DNA from: Phycisphaerae bacterium
GTDB taxonomy: Bacteria > Planctomycetota > Phycisphaerae > UBA1845 > CAIVHJ01
Direction: 5' to 3'
Length of the DNA stretch: 50,127 nucleotides
Assembly (NCBI GenBank): GCA_022072405.1
Contig: JAJVHX010000020.1
Location: 1 to 50,127 of the forward strand
The notes beneath the pieces are model-generated. The model worked only from the letters and a program-made list of their open reading frames with translations. It ran no database searches and had not been told where the DNA came from. Shown piece by piece: positions 26,905 through 37,263 of the stretch. The position numbers and the translations under genes were made by a program. Positions within the stretch are counted from its first letter, which is position 1. Each line of letters begins with the position of its first letter.

Positions 26905-27273
26905 TTAGACTTCGGCTGGATGAAAATCAAATTGCAGACCCAGTTTGTATCCGCCGACAGTCTGCGTACAGTGAATCACCGAAGCCAGGACACCGGGCAT
27001 GTTTCCGTTATCAATATCAGTGTGAATGAGCACGCGCGTTCCAGCGGGCAAACGCTCCTTACTCATGACTCCCAAGCCACTGATAGAAATGTTATAGCCG
27101 CGGACGCAGTGTTCCCGGCTTTCGGATCCATCGAGAGACTGCAGGCGATAATCTCCCGGCGAGATAAAGCGCACCTGCCCTCGCTTGATCGCGAGCTGAT
27201 CCGACTTGCCGAGTAACTCGGCCTCAGCAACCCAGCGATCCACCAGATGCCGCGCCACGTTCTGGTTGATCAT
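26905..27273 (-). CDS. PilZ domain protein
   Basis: A 122-residue single-domain protein. The NISISGLGV motif and the GTRVLIHTD strand match the PilZ 'D/NxSxxG' signature. It is preceded by an Arg-containing stretch (SREHCVRGYN) and followed by VIHCTQTVGGYKLGLQF, the usual last strand. PilZ domains bind cyclic di-GMP and regulate motility, biofilm or polysaccharide synthesis. The classic RxxxR is not perfectly clear, so binding is uncertain. It lies 52 bp upstream of polA on the same strand and may share its transcript. A good promoter precedes it (27354-27381). Confidence 0.75.
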   Translation of the reverse strand: MINQNVARHLVDRWVAEAELLGKSDQLAIKRGQVRFISPGDYRLQSLDGSESREHCVRGYNISISGLGVMSKERLPAGTRVLIHTDIDNGNMPGVLASVIHCTQTVGGYKLGLQFDFHPAEV

Positions 27274-27353
27274 GTCGTTTCTCCAAGACCCAACACGCCA
27301 AAGATTTAGGGGCTACGTTTGCTGTTTGGCCATGTTATCGGTCCTTGTATACT

Positions 27354-27381
27354 ATTATAACTTTCTAATACCGGGCTGCAA
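27354..27381 (-). promoter_or_regulatory. promoter of the PilZ gene
   Basis: On the minus strand a TTGCAG -35 (27376-27381) and a perfect TATAAT -10 (27354-27359) are 16 nt apart. The start site would fall about 75 bp before the PilZ ATG at 27273. Confidence 0.6.
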
Positions 27382-27430
27382 GGTTAACCTGATCCTGAAA
27401 TTGTGAATTATGAGCATAAGGCAGACAGTG

Positions 27431-27521
27431 ACTTAGGGAACCTTGACAATTAGGCCAAACTCTCCGAGAATCCGACTATCGGAGTGAACTGGTAAGAGGC
27501 ACCCCACCTAATTGCCCTAAG
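27431..27521 (+). promoter_or_regulatory. candidate promoter and structured leader of the BRCT-like gene
   Basis: TTGACA (27443-27448), a 17-nt spacer and GAGAAT (27466-27471) make a plausible promoter. A hairpin CTCCGA...TCGGAG spans 27462-27484. The segment around the -35 (TTAGGGAA...CAATTAGG) is mirrored by CCTAATTGCCCTAA near 27508-27521. Confidence 0.35.
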
Positions 27522-27554
27522 TGGCTTGATCACAACATCTAGGAGGCAGCTCGG

Positions 27555-28976
27555 ATGGCAGGCAGACCCGCTCCCGGCGGCAATACTGGAATCCTGGTCG
27601 GCATGTTTGTTTCGATCGGTGTAGCCCTGATCGCATTGGTGCTGCTGATCGTGTTGTGGACCAATCAGGAAGAGCTGAAAAAAGCCACCACCACAGCGCA
27701 GGCAGACTTACAACGGGTAATGACCACCAGCGAAATGAGTGGAGCATTGAGTGCCTGGTTCAATCGGGCACAATCCGGAAAATCCGCCTCGCGGTTGATC
27801 AATGATGAACTGCAAGCTGTCAGCAATCTGATTGCTGATGGCATTCAACCGCCGAATATGGCGGCGGACATTCAGTCGAAGCTGCAACCACTCTGGAATT
27901 CACTGGCTGATGATAAACTGCTCGAAAACCCATCGGATATTGCACAACAGCCCTTACTGATCACACTGGAAAAGCTGTATGCGGCTTATAAAAGCGAATA
28001 TGAGAAAAATCAGCAGGCGCAGAGCACGATCGATGGTTTGAATACGCAGATCGCTCAACTGACGGGTGACTTCCAGCAGGCTCGAGAAGGTTTTGATCAG
28101 AAGTCGACAGATCTCAATCAGCAGGTCGCAACCATTAATGAAGAATGGTCCAGCTTCCGTACGGAAAAAGAAACACAGTTTGACCAGATACAGGAGCAGA
28201 TCAACGTCACAGCCGAACGTGAAAAACAGGATAAGATGACCTTGCAGGAGCGAATTGCCGGCCTGAATTCCGAACTGGACAAAAAAGAGCAAGCCAATAA
28301 GGAATTGCAGGAAAAAGTACGGGAATTTCAGATTCTGCCTCAGCCGCGAATGGCGGCTCGACAGGGCGACGGCCATATCCTGCTGACCAACCTGCCGGAA
28401 AACCTGGTTTTTGTTGATCTTGGTAAAGATGATCACCTGACGCTGGGCTTGCGTTTTGCTGTTTATGCCCCCGATCCGGGCATTCCGGGTTCAGGTGAAG
28501 CGAAGGCTTCCATTGAAGTTGTCAGTGTCGGCCAGGAAGTTTCCCACTGCCGCGTGGTCTGGCAGAATGAAATGAACCCGGTGCTCAAGGGTGATTTAGT
28601 GGCCAATCCGATCTATGATCGCAGCCGGCGGCTGCGCTTCTACGTCATGGGTGAATATGATCTGAATCATGACGGCATCGACGACCCCGCCGGAAGCGAA
28701 ACCATTGAAGCCGTAATCAAGGACCTGGGCGGTGAACTGGATCAGGAACTCAGCTCACGTACCGACTTTGTTATCCTGGGTGCTCGTCCCATGGTCCAAC
28801 GCCTGCCGGAAGATGCCTCACCGGAGTTGATTGCCATCCACGAAGACCAGGTTGCACGTGCTGATGTGTATGAAGCCGCGGTGAAGCAGGCACTGTCGCT
28901 TTCGGTTCCGATCTTCACTCAGGAGACGTTCCTGAATTTCATGGGACGCGCACCGACTAAGACGGCGGCACGTTAA
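27555..28976 (+). CDS. membrane-anchored coiled-coil protein with BRCT-like C-terminus
   Basis: A 473-residue protein with four visible parts. A transmembrane helix lies at about 12-35 (GILVGMFVSIGVALIALVLL). A helical region follows, with long coiled coil around 150-265. A compact beta-rich part spans about 270-365. A C-terminal segment (about 381-470) reads like a BRCT domain: ETIEAVIKDLGGELDQEL, SRTDFVILGARP, then ALSLSVPIFTQETFLNFMG, with the usual 'T-D-x-V/F-x-x-x' and 'V-P-I...FL' pattern. A DLNHDGIDD calcium-loop-like motif sits at 369-377. AGGAGGCAG precedes the ATG. Function is unknown; BRCT domains normally bind DNA or phosphoproteins inside the cell. Confidence 0.75.
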   Translation: MAGRPAPGGNTGILVGMFVSIGVALIALVLLIVLWTNQEELKKATTTAQADLQRVMTTSEMSGALSAWFNRAQSGKSASRLINDELQAVSNLIADGIQPPNMAADIQSKLQPLWNSLADDKLLENPSDIAQQPLLITLEKLYAAYKSEYEKNQQAQSTIDGLNTQIAQLTGDFQQAREGFDQKSTDLNQQVATINEEWSSFRTEKETQFDQIQEQINVTAEREKQDKMTLQERIAGLNSELDKKEQANKELQEKVREFQILPQPRMAARQGDGHILLTNLPENLVFVDLGKDDHLTLGLRFAVYAPDPGIPGSGEAKASIEVVSVGQEVSHCRVVWQNEMNPVLKGDLVANPIYDRSRRLRFYVMGEYDLNHDGIDDPAGSETIEAVIKDLGGELDQELSSRTDFVILGARPMVQRLPEDASPELIAIHEDQVARADVYEAAVKQALSLSVPIFTQETFLNFMGRAPTKTAAR

Positions 28977-29040
28977 GAGAATTCAGCCGAAATTACTGAT
29001 AAAACTATTCACCAGCACCCAGCCTCTACTAAGGTAACGA

Positions 29041-29859
29041 TTGAACGCTAAGCCCCTTGACCTAAGCACCGTTTGTCGTCAGACACGAGAGTGGTGCAGT
29101 CAGGTCAGCGGTATTGCATTAAAATATTATCGCAACGCACCGGAATATCGTCGTAAACATGATGATTCGGTCGTAACCGCTGCTGATCTGGAAATCCAGG
29201 AATGGCTGTTGCAGACCATCCATACGACCTTCCCGGAACATGCCGCCCTCGCCGAAGAACAGACTCCCCTGCTGGAAGACCTTCGCCCGGTTGCCAACCA
29301 GCGCTACTGTTGGGTGATTGATCCGGTCGATGGTACACGGAATTTTTTCCGGGGTATACCTTGTTTCTGCATCTCGATCGGCTTGCTGGATCGAGGCCAT
29401 CCGGTCATGGGCGTGATTCATGATCCACTGATCGGACAAGCGTACTATGGCTGGCAGGGGGGCGGGGCGTGGCTGGGGGATGACCGTCTGGAGGTTAATT
29501 CAGCCGACTGGAATTTTGATTCACTGGTCGGCATCCCCACCGGTCGGCGGGAGATGCTTCCACAGATCATCTATACCGAATGGTTGAAATTGGCGGTATT
29601 ACGCAATCATGGTTCATCCGCTTTGCACCTGGCTTATGTAGCTGCCGGCGCATTGGATGGTTGTTATGCGAAGAAAACCCGCCTGTGGGATATCGCCGCC
29701 GGAGCTTTACTGGTGTGGGAAGCGGGGGGATCGTGCACCGGCCCGCTGGGCGAACTACTGTTTCCCATTCAGCCGGAAAAATACCAGGGTGAGAAGATGG
29801 CACATCTAGCCGGCGGACCCACCATCCATCAGAATCTGCTGACTTCATTACGCGGCTGA
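29041..29859 (+). CDS. inositol monophosphatase family protein
   Basis: A 272-residue Mg-dependent phosphatase of the IMPase/CysQ superfamily. The family metal site is present: DDSVVTAADLEIQEWL, AEEQT, then WVIDPVDGTRNFFRG, and the late LWDIAAGALLVWEAGG. It may hydrolyse histidinol phosphate, inositol phosphate or 3'-phosphoadenosine 5'-phosphate; the sequence alone does not decide between these. The start is TTG at 29041, preceded by AAGGTAA. It is 64 bp after the BRCT-like gene on the same strand and probably in its transcript. It converges on yajC, with only 5 bp between them. Confidence 0.9.
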   Translation: MNAKPLDLSTVCRQTREWCSQVSGIALKYYRNAPEYRRKHDDSVVTAADLEIQEWLLQTIHTTFPEHAALAEEQTPLLEDLRPVANQRYCWVIDPVDGTRNFFRGIPCFCISIGLLDRGHPVMGVIHDPLIGQAYYGWQGGGAWLGDDRLEVNSADWNFDSLVGIPTGRREMLPQIIYTEWLKLAVLRNHGSSALHLAYVAAGALDGCYAKKTRLWDIAAGALLVWEAGGSCTGPLGELLFPIQPEKYQGEKMAHLAGGPTIHQNLLTSLRG

Positions 29860-29864
29860 AATTG

Positions 29865-30272
29865 TCAGTTGTTCGTTCCTTCCGGTGCTGACGGACTGAG
29901 TACCTGCTGAATGGCTTTACGGGAAAATGTGATTTTGGTGTTGTTGGTTTCATCAACGCGAACGACGATTTCATCATCTTTTACAGAAACGATCGTCCCC
30001 ATAATTCCGCCGATGGTCAGTACGCGGTCATTTTTCTTCATCTGGCCGAGCATGTTGGCAGCCTGTTTGCGCCGCTTGCGATCACCCATCACCATCACCA
30101 CCCAGAAAAGCACCAGGGCAAACATCAAGCCGGTAATGGGATTGAAAATGGAAGGGGGTTGGGCAGAGGCACCTGGTTGGGTGGCAGTCCCCGGCGCCGT
30201 CGAACCTGACTGGCCTGTTGTACCTGTTGTTGATTCTGCCTGAGCCAGTAAAACTAAAAAATCATTCTTCAT
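29865..30272 (-). CDS. yajC: Sec translocon accessory subunit YajC
   Basis: A 135-residue protein with a Gly/Thr/Ser/Gln-rich N-terminus (residues 10-40), one transmembrane helix (about 44-62, ITGLMFALVLFWVVMVM), the basic patch GDRKRRKQAAN and a small domain with VLTIGGIMGTIVSV and VVRVDETNNTKITFSRKAI. This is the YajC pattern, though the pre-helix extension is longer than in E. coli. YajC associates with SecDF, encoded about 14 kb away in this window. It follows tgt by 27 bp on the same strand, the common tgt-yajC order. Confidence 0.92.
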   Translation of the reverse strand: MKNDFLVLLAQAESTTGTTGQSGSTAPGTATQPGASAQPPSIFNPITGLMFALVLFWVVMVMGDRKRRKQAANMLGQMKKNDRVLTIGGIMGTIVSVKDDEIVVRVDETNNTKITFSRKAIQQVLSPSAPEGTNN

Positions 30273-30299
30273 GTTAGTTCCTAAAAAGTGCCGACTGCT

Positions 30300-31436
<1,137 letters not shown>

Positions 31437-31464
31437 CTATGATATCGCGGGGGTCTGTTACTGG

Positions 31465-31929
31465 CTAGGCAGGGATGGTATTGAGCCTCGCGTCGGGTGC
31501 CTCTTCAAACAACGATTCGCCAATTTCGGTGAGTGCAATCTGATATTGTGCGCGGCGGGTTTCACTCACCCCCAGCCACTGCTGAACAAAACCCTCGTAC
31601 ATCTGCGGGCTGAGTAACAGGTGCAGTGGATAAACCAGACGTAAATCACGAACCAATCGCTGCAATAAATCACGTTGGGCGATGTTCAACGGCAATGCGC
31701 CGAGTAGCTCGCGAAAGGAATGCTGTTGATTTCGGTCATAACGGGGCTGATCACGTCGGGCTTCATAATAGAGAATAAAATGCAGGATCAATAGTAATAT
31801 GAGGAACCCGCCGATCACCAGGATCAATCCGATCCAGGTACTACGATCGCTGGGATCCTTGTTGAAGGCGTCGCGCAGGGCGCGAAACAGATCATTTCGG
31901 CTGGATATCTGCAGCAACAAGGGCATCAT
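31465..31929 (-). CDS. small single-helix membrane protein of unknown function
   Basis: A 154-residue protein with one transmembrane helix at about 31-55 (STWIGLILVIGGFLILLLILHF) and a cytoplasmic helical domain rich in Arg and Leu after it (RNQQHSFRELLGALPLNIAQ...). No family is recognised. The ATG overlaps the TGA of the HEAT-repeat gene (ATGA), with GGAGCG upstream, so the two are translationally coupled and probably work together. The same kind of short membrane protein near tgt is not something I can name. Confidence 0.75.
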   Translation of the reverse strand: MMPLLLQISSRNDLFRALRDAFNKDPSDRSTWIGLILVIGGFLILLLILHFILYYEARRDQPRYDRNQQHSFRELLGALPLNIAQRDLLQRLVRDLRLVYPLHLLLSPQMYEGFVQQWLGVSETRRAQYQIALTEIGESLFEEAPDARLNTIPA

Positions 31930-33914
31930 GGGGAGCGCTCCGTTGGTGCCGTCCAGTCCGTGGGGAGTTGAACGGTATGGCGTAAGCGACGTTGGCGTCG
32001 TTTTTCATAGCGCAACAATTTCTGAGCCTGCAGCCGGACCTGGGCATCGGGATCCTGTTCAGCCATGGTGGCGATGCGTTCAATAATGCCCACCAGGTTG
32101 AGACTTTCCGCAACCCAGAGGGCACTGGCTCGATCCGCCCGTGATTCACTGCGCATTTCATTAAGCAGCGCCACCGCCGCATCGCGTATCCGCAGGCGCA
32201 GAAGCGCTTTGATCGCCCCGGCACGGACCCGATGATCCGGATCCTGCAGCTTGGGAACTAATTTCTCAAAACGCCGCGGGGATTCCACGGCATCGAGCGC
32301 ATCAACGGCGTTGGCCCGCACCCGGCGATCGGGATCATCCAGTGCCTGCAGCAGCAATTGCTCCGACAATCCCGCTTCCAGATGAGCCAATTGACGCACG
32401 GCTGCACTGCGCACCATGGCATCCGAATCATGACAACCGAGATAAACGACCTCGCGCAGCGGCGGACTGAGTTCCCACTGACGCATGATGTTCAATACCC
32501 GCAAACGCTCCGCCGCCGTGCCCTGCTGGTAATGACTGGTGAGCGTTGCTTTGATTGCAGCTCGGTCGGACTGGAATAATTCCCGAAAACTACGCTGTTG
32601 AGCATCCGGCAGCTGATCATATTGTTTCCAGAAATCAGCAAAGGTCTGTATCGGTGCTGAACGGCGCGGCCGCGAGTGAGCAGCCGAATCCGAGAACTGC
32701 GGATAGCGTTTTTCGAGCAGCGGACGCTCTTCAGGATATCGACGAACTAATTCATGCCAAGCCACCCGGGCCAGATCGATCGTACTCCAGTCCAGCATGA
32801 CCCGCAAAATATCCGAAGAAGCCTCTCCGGGAATATGGACCAATTCATAAAAAGCGAGCTGCTGCTTGGCTGGATCATTACACAAGAGGATGTTTTTATA
32901 CCACTGCAGCTTCTGTTCATCAGATATCCGGGAATGGCGGATCAGGCGTAATGCCTGTCGTAATTGCGTGGTGGGCATTTTATATAAGGCCGCCTGGTTA
33001 TTCTCCAGCCAGGGCAGTTGCGTGATCGAACGCAGCCCGGCAGCAGTCTGCGGATCACCCGCCAACCAACTTATTTCCAGCAGAGCAGACCAGAGTTCGG
33101 GAGTGAGGTGTTGACGGAAGATTCGTTGCACGGTCGGCTCCAGTTCCGCATACTGGAGATACAGGAGCAGAAAGGACGCATCCTGCGGTTGGCAGGTATG
33201 GGTCAGATGTTCAATAATCGTTCGACGACACTTGCTTTGTGGACGCTGAATCACATTCAGCAGTTGTTCATTCAGTTCCAGGGTATACTGTAATGCGGAT
33301 TCGATTACCGAGCTGCGCGAGTGTGCTTCGTAAGAATCCAGCGCATCGTACAAAGCCTCGATCAGCAGGGCGAGTTGTTGGCGATGTTCGTTGAGTAACT
33401 GATAGTAATCCGCCAGCGCCTCCGGATTATTCGGCGAAACCGCCGCCGGAAGCAGCGCCGGCCACTGTACCGCCAGTTCGCGCAATGCGGTCGCCGAACG
33501 AGCCCGCGTATCGGTTGACGGGCTGCGCAATCCCAGGGCCAGCAGATAAGCCGCCTCATAGGATCGAGCCCGGCGGATTATATCGATGGCGTTCAGCCGC
33601 ACGACTTCGTTGGTGGCTCGTAAGCAATCCCGCAGCTGCCCTTCCAGATGACGAAAAGCCCCGACAAATACCTCGCGGCTGTATTCGGGTAATCGATCAT
33701 ACTGTTCGAGCAACTTAACCAGCACTTCCGGGTGACCGCGCCAGAGCAGAAGTCGCAATGCCGCCATCTGGAAAGGCTTTTCCAACTGGTACAAAGCCGC
33801 CAACACCGCATCGTCGACAGCCAGGTTCTGCTGTTGCAGCAATGGCTGGTAGACGCGCGGCAGGGCCGGCTGGGCCGCTTCCTCAGGGGACGGTGATGGA
33901 GGCTTCGTGAACAC
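31926..33914 (-). CDS. HEAT-repeat protein
   Basis: A 662-residue, almost entirely helical protein. Clear HEAT/PBS-lyase-type repeats lie in the last 250 residues: SDAMVRSAAVRQLAHLEAG, DDPDRRVRANAVDALDAV, QDPDHRVRAGAIKALLRL and QDPDAQVRLQAQKLLRYE, each with the 'D-x-D-x-x-V-R-x-x-A' core. Weaker repeats extend through the rest. HEAT arrays are protein-binding scaffolds. It starts with GTG at 33914, overlapping the secreted-protein gene by 32 nt, and is coupled to the small membrane protein. A role as a cytoplasmic scaffold tied to that membrane protein is inference. Confidence 0.85.
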   Translation of the reverse strand: MFTKPPSPSPEEAAQPALPRVYQPLLQQQNLAVDDAVLAALYQLEKPFQMAALRLLLWRGHPEVLVKLLEQYDRLPEYSREVFVGAFRHLEGQLRDCLRATNEVVRLNAIDIIRRARSYEAAYLLALGLRSPSTDTRARSATALRELAVQWPALLPAAVSPNNPEALADYYQLLNEHRQQLALLIEALYDALDSYEAHSRSSVIESALQYTLELNEQLLNVIQRPQSKCRRTIIEHLTHTCQPQDASFLLLYLQYAELEPTVQRIFRQHLTPELWSALLEISWLAGDPQTAAGLRSITQLPWLENNQAALYKMPTTQLRQALRLIRHSRISDEQKLQWYKNILLCNDPAKQQLAFYELVHIPGEASSDILRVMLDWSTIDLARVAWHELVRRYPEERPLLEKRYPQFSDSAAHSRPRRSAPIQTFADFWKQYDQLPDAQQRSFRELFQSDRAAIKATLTSHYQQGTAAERLRVLNIMRQWELSPPLREVVYLGCHDSDAMVRSAAVRQLAHLEAGLSEQLLLQALDDPDRRVRANAVDALDAVESPRRFEKLVPKLQDPDHRVRAGAIKALLRLRIRDAAVALLNEMRSESRADRASALWVAESLNLVGIIERIATMAEQDPDAQVRLQAQKLLRYEKRRQRRLRHTVQLPTDWTAPTERSP

Positions 33915-36558
33915 GGGGTCCTTTTTTCTGTTTTAGGCCAAGACGGATCAGCTGTCCCGACAATGAATGGGCTTCCGGAAATACATGACTTTTGACAACC
34001 GATTGTCCCGGTTGCAGATCAATGATGTAAAGATTCTGACGACGGCGACCGGGAGCATCGGCAAAACTGCGAAAGGTCAGCGTCTCGGGGGAATGGTTGG
34101 TAATGTGATGACGAACCACCAGCAGATCACCTTCAAGCAACAAATCAGCGGCCACGTCGATATCGGCCAGATCCAGTTGCAGGGGCAACATGGTTTCAAA
34201 GGTGATGAGCTGTTCGGCATCGATGGTTACCTGGGCTTCGATCTGCTTGGCGCCGGCCGGTTCGCGGGCTGCGGATTGAATGCGTATCAGTGGTCGATCC
34301 TCCGCTCCGGGCTGCAAGGCAAAACTGAGCTGTGACGGCCTGATCTGCCAGCCGACCGGGGCGCGGAGCTTGATGGTGCCCGAAATCGGGTCCATTCTTG
34401 GGTTTTTTATAACCAGGGTCTGTTCATGCGATACCGATTCACTGGGCAGCAATTCGGGATCAAAGCGCAGATGACGACGAAAATCAATCAGCCAGGAGGG
34501 TGCATAAGACGCAATTACCGGAAGAGGCGAGAGCCGCATCTTACTGAATCCCTGCTCGATAGTCAGGCTCTGATGTTGACCCCATAAATCGGTGAGCTGT
34601 GTTGCTCCACCTAGTTCCAGAGTAAATTCCTCTCCGTTCAGGGGAGCACCATCAGCCCAGAGGATCAATAGCGCCTGGCCGTTGACATCGAAGGCTTCAC
34701 ACTGCACATCCGGATGCAGGGTGAGTGAGCCAAGGTAGCGTGCCTGATCCAGGCAGGAGATCAGTATCTGGTAGGCAGACAATTCATTGTCAGGCTCAGC
34801 ATATACCTGTCCGGCATTATTCCGAAACCGCCAGGGTTCCGGCAGAAATACGATTTCCGCCTTGCTCTGCAGGGCATAGATCAGACGTTTGGCGGTATCG
34901 GCCAGCATGGGCAACTGACGAAATTGATCGGCCGGGAGCGTCTCCAGAACGGCCCATAGTTGCGCCGGTTGAAAGTGCTGCGCAGCGTCATTCAGGTAGT
35001 TCACGATTTCCGTGGGCGCGACGGTCACGGGCACCGTCACGGAAACCGTGTCGGCAGTCAATTCCTTGTCCGGCTGATCGTGCTGTACCGACCAGGGATA
35101 GGCGATGAGTGGGGTGGCCACCAGCTTGCCTATTTCCTGCCGGAAATTCTGCAGACTGCTTTTCAGTCGACTGTCGTTGATTACCGCATCATGACCATCA
35201 AAACCCAGCTGCCAATAGCGAAAGCGGGACTCGTAACGGGTAATCATCTGGGCTAAAAAAGGCTGCCAGATTTCCGTCGACAGGCTGAGCAGATCAATCA
35301 CGCTGCCGGAAGCAGTTGAATCGAGTGCGGTTTCGGCGTCCGATTTCACCAGCACCCCGGTCATCTGCACACCTTGATCAGCCAGGTTCTGGATAAACTG
35401 ATCCTGGGCCCGCAGGTGCGCTTCATCCTGTTCGAAATGATTACTGCTGATCGGTAATTTCAAATGGTGTATCTGCAGTATTTCGACCAGTTCCTGTAAT
35501 ACCGGCCAGTTGCGGGGTGTATTACTGCGAATCATTAAACCCAGTCGTTGCGGGCTGGTCTTGGCCAAGGGTGGGGGCGGCGGACTTCCCTGGCAGACGA
35601 AACCCAGCCGCCGATCAATGACCGTACCATCATGAATATCCACGGTGAGGCGGGCATGATAATAGCCCGGCGGCAGGTTTGACAGACTGACCTGCTGGGA
35701 ATGCCGATCGTCACTCTGAATGTCCGCCAGAGATTGTTCAAATACAACACGTCCGATCACGTCATGCACCCGTAAACGCACGTCACGATCATGCTGATCC
35801 ATACCGCCCACATGAGCCAATAATACGGGCGATTCACCCGCCCGGAACAGATGGCCGCGATCCGCTGCACTGCTGGTCAATTCGATGCGCGGCAAGCGAT
35901 AGATGATGAGATCATCAAACCAGGCGCCGCCATAAATGTCCTTCTGTTCAATATGCTTGTACGGGCGAGGCCCGGACCACCAGATGGAGGGTTGAACCAC
36001 CCATACTTTCAATCCAATCGCGTAGGAGGTGTCTGTCTGATTGGGGAGCTGAATAGTGACTTCCTGCCAGGCATCATCCTGCCCCGAACCTCCGACCATT
36101 TCGCTGAAACGAATGGTATTCGCTAACACATTGCCGGCGGCGTCGAGATAATACGCGCTCAGATAAGCTCGAGCATGGAACAGCTTGTCCGGTCGGATAC
36201 GGGCCACGATACGATAATTACTGTCTGGTTCGACCACGATATCGGCACGGTCGTAGTAGTAAGCACAGCTTCGCCCATCCAACGACAGGTAAAATGAGGG
36301 GGCTCCGGTATAACCCTGTTGATCATCAAATTTGCCGGCAGAAAATTCAGGAAAACCATCGGCCTGATAGCGCTGCCAGTGCATGGGAATCTCTTCCAGA
36401 TTGCCTAGCTTGCGCTCATCGAAATCGAAGTGTTTGATAATACGATCCACTTCGTCGACCGGTGCAGTATCACGCCCGGGCAGATCAGCCGCTAGACAGA
36501 TCAACCCCGTCGACATCCCCAGTGGGATCATCCAGAATATGCTGGCAGCCCTTAACAT
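33883..36558 (-). CDS. large exported protein of unknown function
   Basis: An 891-residue protein with a Sec-type signal (MLRAASIFWMIPLGMSTGLI, likely cut near LAA). Residues 45-230 form a beta-sandwich like a carbohydrate-binding module, with aromatic residues and WFDDLIIYRL at its end. The middle (about 340-620) looks like an alpha/beta barrel similar to glycoside hydrolases, but I see no clear catalytic pair. The last 270 residues are Ig-like beta domains. It may degrade or bind polysaccharide at the cell surface. No Shine-Dalgarno precedes the ATG; starts at M10 or M15 would shorten the signal peptide. Confidence 0.75.
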   Translation of the reverse strand: MLRAASIFWMIPLGMSTGLICLAADLPGRDTAPVDEVDRIIKHFDFDERKLGNLEEIPMHWQRYQADGFPEFSAGKFDDQQGYTGAPSFYLSLDGRSCAYYYDRADIVVEPDSNYRIVARIRPDKLFHARAYLSAYYLDAAGNVLANTIRFSEMVGGSGQDDAWQEVTIQLPNQTDTSYAIGLKVWVVQPSIWWSGPRPYKHIEQKDIYGGAWFDDLIIYRLPRIELTSSAADRGHLFRAGESPVLLAHVGGMDQHDRDVRLRVHDVIGRVVFEQSLADIQSDDRHSQQVSLSNLPPGYYHARLTVDIHDGTVIDRRLGFVCQGSPPPPPLAKTSPQRLGLMIRSNTPRNWPVLQELVEILQIHHLKLPISSNHFEQDEAHLRAQDQFIQNLADQGVQMTGVLVKSDAETALDSTASGSVIDLLSLSTEIWQPFLAQMITRYESRFRYWQLGFDGHDAVINDSRLKSSLQNFRQEIGKLVATPLIAYPWSVQHDQPDKELTADTVSVTVPVTVAPTEIVNYLNDAAQHFQPAQLWAVLETLPADQFRQLPMLADTAKRLIYALQSKAEIVFLPEPWRFRNNAGQVYAEPDNELSAYQILISCLDQARYLGSLTLHPDVQCEAFDVNGQALLILWADGAPLNGEEFTLELGGATQLTDLWGQHQSLTIEQGFSKMRLSPLPVIASYAPSWLIDFRRHLRFDPELLPSESVSHEQTLVIKNPRMDPISGTIKLRAPVGWQIRPSQLSFALQPGAEDRPLIRIQSAAREPAGAKQIEAQVTIDAEQLITFETMLPLQLDLADIDVAADLLLEGDLLVVRHHITNHSPETLTFRSFADAPGRRRQNLYIIDLQPGQSVVKSHVFPEAHSLSGQLIRLGLKQKKGPRVHEASITVP

Positions 36559-36660
36559 GGTTAGCTATATGAATTATCGGTCGCTGGAATGGCTCACCTT
36601 AGCTGAATATCTCAGGACGGCATGGGATTTACGGACAGCAAAGCTATGCAATAAAAGCAT

Positions 36661-37140
36661 TTATAACTGGCTAAGTTGTCGTAGAACTATGGCCAGATCT
36701 TGTCGGGGCATAGTCTCGATCGGCAGGCGGACTAATTGCTGAATTCTAGCCTGCAACTTCTGAGCGAGGGCCAAAGCAGCCTGCTGGCGAATCAAATCAC
36801 TGCCCAGCAAGAGCGTTGGATCAGGAAGCCCCCAGTGAACCAATAAGCCGATCCCCGGCCAGTTGGGGCAGCGACTGTGGGCTTCGTCGCAAAGGGTGAT
36901 CACCAGATCAAATTCTCGGTTGAGATACTGGTTGAGATTTTCCGATGCCAGATGTTCGGTCGAAATATTCAGATCCTTGAGCGCCTGGGTCGCCAGCGGG
37001 TGAACATAACCAGCCGGCTGGGTACCAGCGCTGAAGGCCAGAAACTGCTCGGCGCCATGGTGTCGCAGGATAGCTTCGGCCATTATGGATCGACAGGAAT
37101 TTCCGGTGCACAGGAATAATACACGAATTTTTCGGGGCAT
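36661..37140 (-). CDS. ArsC-like/low-molecular-weight phosphatase family protein
   Basis: A 159-residue protein with the LMW tyrosine phosphatase P-loop FLCTGNSCRSIMAEA (C-x5-R) and the later LPDP general acid. Two further cysteines in CDEAHSRCPNWP match the triple-cysteine relay of thioredoxin-linked arsenate reductases. It therefore more likely reduces arsenate than dephosphorylates proteins. The reading frame stays open for 55 codons further, but the start at 37140 has GGAG 8 nt upstream and begins right before the P-loop strand. No ars operon neighbours are visible. Confidence 0.85.
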   Translation of the reverse strand: MPRKIRVLFLCTGNSCRSIMAEAILRHHGAEQFLAFSAGTQPAGYVHPLATQALKDLNISTEHLASENLNQYLNREFDLVITLCDEAHSRCPNWPGIGLLVHWGLPDPTLLLGSDLIRQQAALALAQKLQARIQQLVRLPIETMPRQDLAIVLRQLSQL

Positions 37141-37263
37141 AGGACGGCTCCATTCATAAGCCTTTCCTGCTACAGTGTAATCAATATACGCACTCCAGGC
37201 GAATTGGCAAAGCTGAGTTAATTGCATTAAAATGGCATGATTAGCAGTCGGAGTCGGCCCGCG

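Noticed and set aside
36976..37140. A complete arsenic-resistance operon around the ArsC-like gene
   Set aside because: No ArsR, ArsB or Acr3-like gene is present on either side.
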